Positions 5,835 through 12,166 of a stretch of 12,166 nucleotides of DNA are shown here, in pieces. The translations under genes were made by a program, and so were the position numbers. Each line of letters begins with the position of its first letter. The stretch's first letter is position 1. Below the pieces are notes generated by a model. It saw nothing but the letters and a program-made list of their open reading frames with translations, searched no databases and was not told where the DNA came from. Origin of the DNA: Psychrobacter sp. (GTDB lineage Bacteria > Pseudomonadota > Gammaproteobacteria > Pseudomonadales > Moraxellaceae); contig JAHHUJ010000045.1 in assembly GCA_020024075.1 (NCBI GenBank), positions 1-12,166 on the forward strand. Direction: 5' to 3'.

Positions 5835-6971
5835 TTAACGCTCAAATAACCACTCACGGCGCAGAGTATAATTTTTGCGTAGAGCATCAAAGGCTTGAGC
5901 TTCAACCCTAGAAGCAGTCTCATCTAAAGCTTCTCTTAGCAGCTTATCGTCAGCCTTGATGTCATAAAATTCAGTCAACTTCTCAGGGTTTTGGGTTAGC
6001 TCTTGCCACTGATAAGGATTCTCCGGCAACAAATCTGCCATCAAATCTTGCTCTTTAATAGTTAAGATATCCGCACCTTTTTCGCCATAAGAGCGCACAA
6101 AGGTATCAAAAATTATCTGAGTGCCACGCAGTTTGCCCTCAAGGGTGTAGCCAGCAATGTGCGGCGTAGCAATGGCTAATCTATTAAGCAGGTGAGCGGG
6201 GACAACTGGCTCATTCTCAAACACATCTAGCACCACTTGGCGCTGAGGATTTTTATCCAGCTCGGCCAATAAATCTAACTCACTAATCACCGGCCCGCGT
6301 GCAGTGTTAATTAACATCGTTGTGCTAGGCATCTTAGCCAAAGCTTGCGCATCTATCATATGATAAGTGGGCAACTCACTGTGACCTGGCATCGTTAATG
6401 GCACATGCAAGCTGATCACATCACTTTGGGTCAATACCTGCTCAAAGCTGGCGTTATTAATAACTGAGGCTGGCTGAAAGGGGTCGTAGCCCAAGACTTC
6501 CCAGCCCAGATCTTGCGCATAACGCGCTAGCGTCCCTCCAATATTACCCAGACCAATAATGCCTAATTTCACTGGTTTATCGGCTGCTGTCATCGTAGCT
6601 GCAGCATTCGGCCAATACTCTGGACGTAACTGCAAAATTGCACTCAGCACATACTGCGCTACAGAATGCTTGCTACACCCAGCAGCATTAGCGAAGCGAA
6701 TACCACGTAAGCTAAGATAGCTCTCATTGACATGGTCTGTGCCAATAGTGGCTGAACCGATAAACTGCAGGCTCTGATTATTATCCAGCAGCTTAGCATC
6801 GACTGGCGTTACCGAACGAATCAATAATGCATCGGGCTGATGTTCCTCGATCACCGCTGCGGTGATATCACGTCCTGCCATTTCAACCACTTTAATCGGA
6901 TGCTTTAACACCTCTTCATTAAAGTAGTCGTGCAAATGAGCAATGTTACTATCAGCGATAATGGTGAGCAT
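5835..6971 (-). CDS. pdxB: 4-phosphoerythronate dehydrogenase PdxB
   Basis: This 378-residue D-2-hydroxyacid dehydrogenase, the same length as I recall for E. coli PdxB, oxidises 4-phospho-D-erythronate in the DXP-dependent route to pyridoxal 5'-phosphate. The NAD-binding loop GIIGLGNIGGTLAR (137-150) and acidic residue D163 are present. The catalytic set is R225 (INTARGPVI), E254 (FENEP) and H271 (TPHIAG). The extra C-terminal domain from about 290 to 378 is the PdxB-specific dimerisation region that separates it from SerA or other dehydrogenases. The frame can be opened upstream at a TTG at 6983, but that codon abuts the AAGGA ribosome-binding site (6984-6988). I therefore use the ATG at 6971, with a long spacer of about 12 nt. 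It lies 73 nt downstream of the permease gene, probably co-transcribed with it. Confidence 0.95.
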   Translation of the reverse strand: MLTIIADSNIAHLHDYFNEEVLKHPIKVVEMAGRDITAAVIEEHQPDALLIRSVTPVDAKLLDNNQSLQFIGSATIGTDHVNESYLSLRGIRFANAAGCSKHSVAQYVLSAILQLRPEYWPNAAATMTAADKPVKLGIIGLGNIGGTLARYAQDLGWEVLGYDPFQPASVINNASFEQVLTQSDVISLHVPLTMPGHSELPTYHMIDAQALAKMPSTTMLINTARGPVISELDLLAELDKNPQRQVVLDVFENEPVVPAHLLNRLAIATPHIAGYTLEGKLRGTQIIFDTFVRSYGEKGADILTIKEQDLMADLLPENPYQWQELTQNPEKLTEFYDIKADDKLLREALDETASRVEAQAFDALRKNYTLRREWLFER

Positions 6972-7044
6972 GAAAAAAACCAATCCTTATTTAAGTGAAT
7001 GTCATGAGAATGGTGACCGGTTAACTTAACACAATTTATAAGCG

Positions 7045-8349
7045 CTATTTATCCGGTCGATGTAGGTTATCTTCTTCTTTATTATTAACAGAATTATTAT
7101 CAGAGTGGTCTTGTTTTGAGTCACTTTTTGATTCTGGTTTAGCCTCTGATTTATCTGTCCCATCTTTTGGCGCATTCGCAAAAGGATATTTACTAAAAGT
7201 CACCACATTTGGAGAAATCTCTAATGCCATAGGCCGGTCTGCTGGCTTCCACTGATGCTCATCAAGCTGAGCATAGCAAGGGGCAAAGATAATATTACGA
7301 TGTTGATTAATCCATTCTCGCCATACTGCTAAAGCAATCGCCAAAACAACCGGACCAATAAACAGACCTACAAAACCAAAGGCTGTCAGCCCCCCTAATA
7401 CTCCAATAAAAATAATGATAAAGGGAATTTTGGTAGCGCCAGAGATGACAATGGGACGGATTAGGTTATCAACCCAACTAATCACCAACATACCCCATAA
7501 CGCTAAACCAATGGCTTCAGGGGTATGCCCTTGGGTCATTAACCAAATAGATACCCCCATCCAAGCAAAAGGAGTACCGAAAGGAATCAAGGCCACCACG
7601 AAGGTCATTAAGGTCAATAAGATGGGACTAGGCGCCCCTGCAAAGTAATAGCCCACCCCTGCAAGGATGGCTTGTGCCAAGGCAGTTAACCCAATACCGT
7701 AAACCACAGCCTGAGTGGTTGAGCCCACAGAGTCAATATAATCATCAATACGGTTACCAATGATATTGCGTAGCGCCTGACGGATCTGCTTCATCAAGCT
7801 AATACCATCACGATAAAAGAAGAAGATGGTCATTAAGGCCATGCCCACCTTAGCCATAGTACTCAAAGCCACATCTAGGGCGACTTTTCCGTAATACAAA
7901 TGCGACTGTAACCAAGCTCGAAAAGCACTCAACGAGGCTTCTGGGTTTTTATTAATCTCCCACAAGATATCTTTAATTTGCTGTCCAATTACAGGGATAT
8001 TCTTAATCTCTTCCGGCAAATCAACGTAGCCTACTTTTATCCTATATAGCAAGTTACTGTATAAGTTCACTGCCTCTTGCTGCAATACAAAAAGCCCCAA
8101 TACCACAGGCACCCCCAAGATAAGGGTAATACATATGGTCATAATACCTGCACTGATATTGGGACTTAGTTTTACTTTTTTATGAAAGAAGTTATAAGCG
8201 GGGAAGGTTACATAAGCCAAGATAGCGGCCCATAGGGCAGGCACAATAAAAAACTGCACCACTTTAAAGCAAAGAATGAATAATATCACCAATAAGGTGG
8301 CGGTTAACACCCGCTGTGTGACTCGCTCCCGCGTCCAGTTTTCAATCAT
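7045..8349 (-). CDS. AI-2E family (PerM-type) membrane permease
   Basis: A 434-residue inner-membrane protein of the AI-2E transporter (PerM/YdiK/TqsA) superfamily. Hydrophobic segments occur at about 14-36, 38-56, 66-90, 156-180, 213-236, 241-272, 277-295 and 307-343, with a soluble region at about 91-155 between the third and fourth. The family signatures ALIPFGTPFAW (253-263) and NLIRPIVISGATKIPFIIIF (295-314), followed by FGFVGLFIGPVVLA (324-337), are clear. Residues from about 395 to the end form a highly charged Lys/Asp/Ser/Glu tail that should be disordered and cytoplasmic. Substrate cannot be told from sequence: family members have been linked to autoinducer-2 export or Na+/H+ exchange. 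The ATG at 8349 has no strong ribosome-binding site. No functional tie to pdxB is evident beyond adjacency. Confidence 0.9.
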   Translation of the reverse strand: MIENWTRERVTQRVLTATLLVILFILCFKVVQFFIVPALWAAILAYVTFPAYNFFHKKVKLSPNISAGIMTICITLILGVPVVLGLFVLQQEAVNLYSNLLYRIKVGYVDLPEEIKNIPVIGQQIKDILWEINKNPEASLSAFRAWLQSHLYYGKVALDVALSTMAKVGMALMTIFFFYRDGISLMKQIRQALRNIIGNRIDDYIDSVGSTTQAVVYGIGLTALAQAILAGVGYYFAGAPSPILLTLMTFVVALIPFGTPFAWMGVSIWLMTQGHTPEAIGLALWGMLVISWVDNLIRPIVISGATKIPFIIIFIGVLGGLTAFGFVGLFIGPVVLAIALAVWREWINQHRNIIFAPCYAQLDEHQWKPADRPMALEISPNVVTFSKYPFANAPKDGTDKSEAKPESKSDSKQDHSDNNSVNNKEEDNLHRPDK

Positions 8350-8405
8350 GACAGCGCATACCTAAGTAACGTAACAGAAAATTTAGAGAAGTCTTAAACT
8401 ATTGT

Positions 8406-8434
8406 ATTATGCGATAAGAAATTAAAAATGAGTA
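8406..8434 (-). promoter_or_regulatory. candidate promoter for the permease-pdxB unit
   Basis: On the minus strand, CATAAT (8411-8406) matches the -10 consensus at 5 of 6 positions and lies about 57 nt upstream of the permease start. TACTCA (8434-8429), 17 nt upstream, is a poor -35 with 3/6 matches. The assignment rests mainly on the -10. Confidence 0.3.
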
Positions 8435-8626
8435 ATGTTAACTTGTAACTTTTACTTACAATATTTCAGCTACTAGACATCCCTACCATAGCACTTTTGC
8501 CCAAAACAAGAGCTTTACCTAACCAAAATAACAGTTTTTACTAAACAGTTATCAGTCATTTACTAAATCTTCTGCGAACCTTGAGCAAACTTAGCCAGAT
8601 AGCTCTTAGACAGACAGCTAACTTCT

Positions 8627-8660
8627 AAAAAAGAGCATAACGCAAAAACGTTATGCCCTT
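8627..8660 (-). terminator. intrinsic terminator of glyQ-glyS
   Basis: GCATAACG (8635-8642) pairs with CGTTATGC (8649-8656) around a 6-nt A-rich loop. The stem extends past one mismatch to AAG/CTT. On the minus strand it is followed by six T residues (8632-8627). This is a textbook rho-independent terminator about 50 nt after the glyS stop. Confidence 0.9.
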
Positions 8661-8711
8661 CGGTTCGGTTGCTAGCTAGATAGCAGGGTAATTCGGACGC
8701 AAACAAGCTGC

Positions 8712-10805
8712 CTAAATCTGCAACTCACCCACATCGGCTACCGTTAAGAACAGCTCGCGTACCTGCTTTAACAAAGCTAAGCGGTTCGCTTTTAAGGCTT
8801 CATCTTCACTATTTACCATTACATTGTCAAAGAAACCTGTCAATGGCGCTTCTAAGCTGGCCAGCGACTGTAAAATTTGAGTGTATTGAGCCTCAGCCTG
8901 TAACGGCGCTACTTCAGTCTTGGCGACAGTTAATGCTTGATACAAGGTCTTCTCAGCATCTTCAGCCAATAAAGACTCATCAACTGACTGCCCCACTTCA
9001 CCCTCTGACTTGGCTAATATATTGGCAACACGCTTGTTAATCTCTGCCAAAGTCGCCGCTTGTGGTAAGTTATGGAACTCATTCACCGCCTGCAAACGCT
9101 GGTCGAAATCTAAAGGCTGGTTCGGATTGATGGCCAATACCGCTTGAATACTATCAACACTGATACCTTGCTCGGTATACATGGCACGATAACGTGAGTT
9201 GATAAATGCCATAACTTGAGTCAAAGTTTTTTGGTCATCGGCAAGCTTACCTTGATAGTTGTTAACCGCTTGCTCAATTAAGTGCTTTAAGTTAATAGGC
9301 AGCTTTTTCTCAATTAAGATACGCAGCACACCAATGGCTGAGCGACGTAAGCTGAACGGGTCTTTTGATCCTGTCGGTGCTTGATCAATACCAAAGATCC
9401 CTACCAGAGTGTCCAGACGATCGGCTAAGGCCAGACAAATACCAATAGGCGTTTGTGGCAATACATCACCACTAAACTTAGGCAAGTACTGCTCTTCAAT
9501 CGCCGCAGAAATGGTCTCAGGCTCACCATTTAAGCGAGCATAATAAGTACCAGCCACACCTTGAAGCTCTGGGAACTCGCCCACTAAGGTACTGGTTAAG
9601 TCTGCTTTTGACAGCATAGCTGCTCGCGTGGTTTGCTCAACATCGATGTCTGAATAGCCGTCAATGTCTTGCTCTTTGAAGGTGGTCGCAATAAATGCTG
9701 CCAGCTTAGCAATACGCTCAGACTTCTCCCAAATGGTGCCTAGCTTATCTTGGAACACTAGATTTTTTAGGTTTTCGGCCATTTCGATAAGCGGCTGCTT
9801 TTGATCTTGTAAGAAGAAGAACTCCGCATCGGCCAAACGAGGACGCACTACCTTCTCGTTACCACTGATTACTTGGCTTGGGTCTTTTGACTCAATATTA
9901 CTAATGAAGATAAAGTAAGGCTGTAGCTTGCCTTCTTTGTCGGTCAAACAGAAGTACTTTTGGTCCGCTTGCATGGTGCTAATCAAGGCTTCTTGTGGCA
10001 CTTGTAAGAAGCGCTCTTCAAAGCTTGCTCGTAGAGCCACTGGCAAATCAACTAAAGCTGTCACCTCATCTAATAAATCTTGAGGCACAATGGCTTCAGC
10101 ATCTACCTCAGCAGACAGCTTTTTTACCCCTTCGACAATTAGCTGCTGGCGACGATCAAAGTCAACGATAACCTTATTCGCTTCAAGTATACTTTCATAC
10201 TCATTGGCATGTGGTATCGTGATAGGCTGTGGTGAATGATAACGGTGACCTAAAGTTTGATTGCCTGCCTGTAAGCCCTGAATAGAAGCTTCAATGACTT
10301 GATCATCCTTCATTAACACTAACCACTTCACCGGACGTACGAACTCTTCACGGCTGTCACCTGAGCGCATACGCTTAGCAATAGGTAGATTGTCTAAGGC
10401 ATTTTGAAAAATAGTTGGCAATAGCTCAGTCGTCTCTTGACCCTGAACGGTTAACTCATAGCCGATGTAATCCCCTTTATCGGTTTCAATGGTAACCAGC
10501 TCACTGACATCAATGCCCAAACCCTTAGCGAAACCTTCAGCGGCGCGCGTTGGCTTACCTTCGGCATCATAAGCGGCCTTCACTGCTGGGCCACGCTTTT
10601 GCTCAATACGATCGGGCTGTTTTTCACCGATTCCCTCAATCAATAGAGACAAGCGACGGGGAGCTGCCATTACCTTTAAGCTGTCATAGCGGATATTAGC
10701 GTCTTGTAACTGAGTTTCAACGCTCGCTTTTAATGAATCACGTAAAGGCTTTAGGCTTTTTGGTGGCAGCTCTTCACTACCTAGTTCAAATAAAATTGTA
10801 CTCAT
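8712..10805 (-). CDS. glyS: glycyl-tRNA synthetase beta subunit
   Basis: A 697-residue protein, close to the roughly 690 residues usual for GlyS. It forms the alpha2-beta2 glycyl-tRNA synthetase with GlyQ in the cytoplasm; the beta subunit supplies tRNA recognition. The N-terminal LFELGSEELPPKSL (5-18), a central KLGTIWEKSERIAKLAAF segment near 352-369, and KDPFSLRRSAIGVLRI near 480-495 are family hallmarks. The C-terminal third is the helical tRNA-binding part. GAGAA about 5 nt before the ATG serves as ribosome-binding site. It lies 83 nt after glyQ, forming the standard bacterial glyQS operon. The gap holds only an imperfect ATAGG/CCTAT stem with no T-run, so read-through is expected. No frameshift or missing block is seen. 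Confidence 0.97.
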   Translation of the reverse strand: MSTILFELGSEELPPKSLKPLRDSLKASVETQLQDANIRYDSLKVMAAPRRLSLLIEGIGEKQPDRIEQKRGPAVKAAYDAEGKPTRAAEGFAKGLGIDVSELVTIETDKGDYIGYELTVQGQETTELLPTIFQNALDNLPIAKRMRSGDSREEFVRPVKWLVLMKDDQVIEASIQGLQAGNQTLGHRYHSPQPITIPHANEYESILEANKVIVDFDRRQQLIVEGVKKLSAEVDAEAIVPQDLLDEVTALVDLPVALRASFEERFLQVPQEALISTMQADQKYFCLTDKEGKLQPYFIFISNIESKDPSQVISGNEKVVRPRLADAEFFFLQDQKQPLIEMAENLKNLVFQDKLGTIWEKSERIAKLAAFIATTFKEQDIDGYSDIDVEQTTRAAMLSKADLTSTLVGEFPELQGVAGTYYARLNGEPETISAAIEEQYLPKFSGDVLPQTPIGICLALADRLDTLVGIFGIDQAPTGSKDPFSLRRSAIGVLRILIEKKLPINLKHLIEQAVNNYQGKLADDQKTLTQVMAFINSRYRAMYTEQGISVDSIQAVLAINPNQPLDFDQRLQAVNEFHNLPQAATLAEINKRVANILAKSEGEVGQSVDESLLAEDAEKTLYQALTVAKTEVAPLQAEAQYTQILQSLASLEAPLTGFFDNVMVNSEDEALKANRLALLKQVRELFLTVADVGELQI

Positions 10806-10888
10806 GAAATTCTCTGTTTTTGAAGATGTTATTAATATTTATAGGCTATCGATGCCCTATGAAAGCTTGTAAAAATCAATCTAAAAGA

Positions 10889-11842
10889 TTATTTATCGGC
10901 TTTCTTATCCGCAGTGCTCTCATCTTTTGGTAAATACTTCTTCAAGGCCGCCTCACGGTGCGCCTCATTTGCCAATGGGAAGCCAAGCTTAGCACGTGCT
11001 TGCACATAACCTTGCGCCACTTTACGTGCCAAAGTACGTACTCTTAGAATAAAGCGTTGACGCTCAGTCACTGAAATTGCACCACGGGCATCAAGCAAGT
11101 TAAAAGTATGCGACGCTTTTAACACCATCTCATAGGCAGGCAAAGGCAGTCCTGCTGCTACCAGCTTGTCTGCTTGCTCTTCATAAAAATCAAATAGATC
11201 AAACATCTTCGGCACATCAGCATATTCAAAGTTATAAGTCGACTGCTCCACCTCATTTTGATGGAATACATCGCCATAGGTCACTTTACCAAATTCGCCA
11301 TCGGTCCAAACTAGGTCATAGACGCTATCTACACCCTGAATGTACATCGCTAGACGTTCAAGACCATAAGTAATTTCACCAGTTACCGGGAAGCACTCAA
11401 GACCACCAACTTGCTGGAAGTAAGTGAACTGAGTCACCTCCATACCATTCAGCCACACCTCCCAGCCCAAGCCCCAAGCGCCTAACGTAGGTGACTCCCA
11501 GTTATCTTCGACAAAACGCACATCATGGGTCAAGGTATCAATACCAATCGCCTCTAAAGAACCTAAATACAGCTCTTGAATATTTGGTGGGTTTGGCTTC
11601 ATAACTACTTGAAACTGATAATAATGTTGCAAGCGGTTAGGGTTATCGCCATAACGGCCATCCGTTGGGCGACGCGAAGGCTGGACATAAGCGGCGTTCC
11701 ATACCTCTGGGCCTAAAGAACGTAAAAATGTCGCAGTATGAAAGGTCCCTGCTCCCACTTCCATATCGTAAGGCTGCAGAACCACACAGCCTTTTTCTGC
11801 CCAATAAGTTTGCAAAGTCAAAATCAATTGTTGAAAAGTCAT
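10889..11842 (-). CDS. glyQ: glycyl-tRNA synthetase alpha subunit
   Basis: A 317-residue class II aminoacyl-tRNA synthetase subunit that activates glycine with ATP. It strongly matches the conserved GlyQ pattern: LQPYDMEVGAGTFH (22-35), YVQPSRRPTDGRYGDNPNR (52-70), LQHYYQFQVV (71-80), EDNWESPTLGAWGLGWEVW (112-130), GMEVTQFTYFQQVGGLEC (133-150), GEITYGLERLAMYIQGVDSV (155-174) and VTERQRFILRVRTLA (258-272). The N-terminus is a few residues shorter than in E. coli, but no in-frame start codon lies immediately upstream of this ATG, so I keep it. The C-terminus carries a Lys/Asp-rich tail (from about 305) beyond the usual length of about 303. No strong ribosome-binding site is visible before the ATG. 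Confidence 0.97.
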   Translation of the reverse strand: MTFQQLILTLQTYWAEKGCVVLQPYDMEVGAGTFHTATFLRSLGPEVWNAAYVQPSRRPTDGRYGDNPNRLQHYYQFQVVMKPNPPNIQELYLGSLEAIGIDTLTHDVRFVEDNWESPTLGAWGLGWEVWLNGMEVTQFTYFQQVGGLECFPVTGEITYGLERLAMYIQGVDSVYDLVWTDGEFGKVTYGDVFHQNEVEQSTYNFEYADVPKMFDLFDFYEEQADKLVAAGLPLPAYEMVLKASHTFNLLDARGAISVTERQRFILRVRTLARKVAQGYVQARAKLGFPLANEAHREAALKKYLPKDESTADKKADK

Positions 11843-11998
11843 AATGTCGCCACGTTGTAATGAAAATAGGGATGAATAAGCCAGTCAAATGTGACCGCTT
11901 ATAGTCAAATTATTTAAGGGTTTACTTTAATACGCTCACCTTACTAAAAAAACGCTATTTTATCTATATTGTAAGCCGAATTGATGCAAATGATAGAC

Positions 11999-12029
11999 AA
12001 AAAAATACCTAGATGGTAACCCATCTAGG
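11999..12029 (-). terminator. strong intrinsic terminator reading leftward
   Basis: CCTAGATGG (12008-12016) and CCATCTAGG (12021-12029) form a perfect 9-bp stem with a TAAC loop. On the minus strand the stem is followed by TA and then seven T residues (12005-11999). It terminates a minus-strand transcript that begins to the right: either a gene outside the window or a short RNA. Confidence 0.88.
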
Positions 12030-12050
12030 CAGGAGGAAAATTACGCTATC

Positions 12051-12069
12051 GTGGTCAATGGATGACCAC
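12051..12069. other. perfect 7-bp hairpin or operator-like palindrome
   Basis: GTGGTCA (12051-12057) pairs with TGACCAC (12063-12069) around a 5-nt loop. There is no T-run on either side. It could be an RNA stem upstream of the neighbouring terminator or a protein-binding palindrome. Confidence 0.5.
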
Positions 12070-12081
12070 TCATCTTATTGT

Positions 12082-12131
12082 ACTTATACTTTGTAATTAT
12101 ATTAACAACTTATACTTTATAATTATATTAA
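12082..12131. repeat. AT-rich tandem direct repeat, 26-bp period
   Basis: Two 24-nt copies (12082-12105 and 12108-12131) match at 23 of 24 positions, differing only at G12093 versus A12119. Each begins ACTTATACTTT and ends TAATTATATTAA. Each copy contains TATAAT on the minus strand (12101-12096 and 12127-12122). Copy 2 also contains TATAAT on the plus strand (12118-12123). Confidence 0.8.
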
Positions 12132-12166
12132 AATTAACATTAAAAAAGCCAATATTACAGCTCTTG

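Larger units (their letters stand above)
8350..8711. other. intergenic region between glyS and the permease gene
   Basis: This 362-nt AT-rich gap has no convincing gene on either strand. It contains the glyS terminator (8627-8660), a small extra stem TGCTA/TAGCA (8670-8674 with 8681-8685), and presumably the promoter of the permease-pdxB unit near 8400. The rest, about 8440-8620, shows nothing I can interpret. Confidence 0.7.
11843..12166. other. right-end intergenic region without a protein gene
   Basis: These 324 nt carry the leader of glyQ (minus strand), an AGTCAAAT direct repeat 20 bp apart (11883-11890 and 11903-11910), a minus-strand intrinsic terminator, a second perfect hairpin and an AT-rich 26-bp-period tandem repeat. 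I find no credible open reading frame. The only weak glyQ promoter candidate is TTGCAT with a TAGATA 17 nt later on the minus strand, which I do not consider secure. Confidence 0.6.

Noticed and set aside
6972..6983. TTG at 6983 as the pdxB start
   Set aside because: It directly abuts the AAGGA ribosome-binding site. The ATG at 6971 gives a protein of the expected PdxB length.
11643..11888. 81-residue minus-strand frame overlapping the start of glyQ
   Set aside because: It is an alternative frame over the highly conserved GlyQ N-terminus with no independent support.
12031..12099. Short plus-strand ORF after AGGAGG near 12031-12036
   Set aside because: No start codon lies at a suitable distance. 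The ATG at 12059 gives only 12 codons and the GTG at 12051 stops after four.

Overview
The window looks like chromosomal DNA of a moderately low-GC gammaproteobacterium. The protein sequences (GlyQ/GlyS, EpmA, PdxB, an AI-2E-family permease) and base composition fit the Moraxellaceae, most likely Psychrobacter. That assignment rests on pattern recognition only. Two blocks are present: a plus-strand accessory operon (about 239-4654) and a minus-strand set of housekeeping genes (about 4722-11842).

The plus-strand block is the notable part. It reads as a peptide-modification (RiPP) cassette of the bufferin/oxazolin (Gig/Hvf) type. In order it carries a small secreted precursor with two KCGEGKCGG cores (239-472), a second precursor that is a lipoprotein with cysteines exactly every 10 residues (551-847), an MNIO/DUF692 multinuclear iron oxygenase (986-2002), its DUF2063 partner overlapping by 14 nt (1989-2888), a DoxX-family membrane protein (3040-3705), an ECF sigma factor (3765-4394) and a 60-residue soluble zinc-type anti-sigma factor (4472-4654). 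In characterised relatives such cassettes convert Cys in EGKCG-like motifs into copper-binding heterocycles. The expected logic here is: stress releases the sigma factor, the sigma factor switches on the operon, the MNIO/DUF2063 pair modifies cysteines in the cytoplasm, and the two products are delivered to two places, the soluble periplasm and a membrane-anchored lipid form.

The minus-strand block, read right to left, contains glyQ and glyS (both subunits of glycyl-tRNA synthetase, ending in a strong intrinsic terminator at 8627-8660), an AI-2E/PerM-type permease, pdxB (pyridoxal phosphate synthesis) with a hairpin terminator at 5763-5780, and epmA (EF-P lysyl ligase). The last of these converges on the anti-sigma gene.

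The right end (11843-12166) has no convincing protein gene. It holds a strong minus-strand intrinsic terminator, a second perfect hairpin and a 26-bp-period AT-rich tandem repeat. Together these could be a short RNA gene, or simply the 3' end of a gene lying outside the window.
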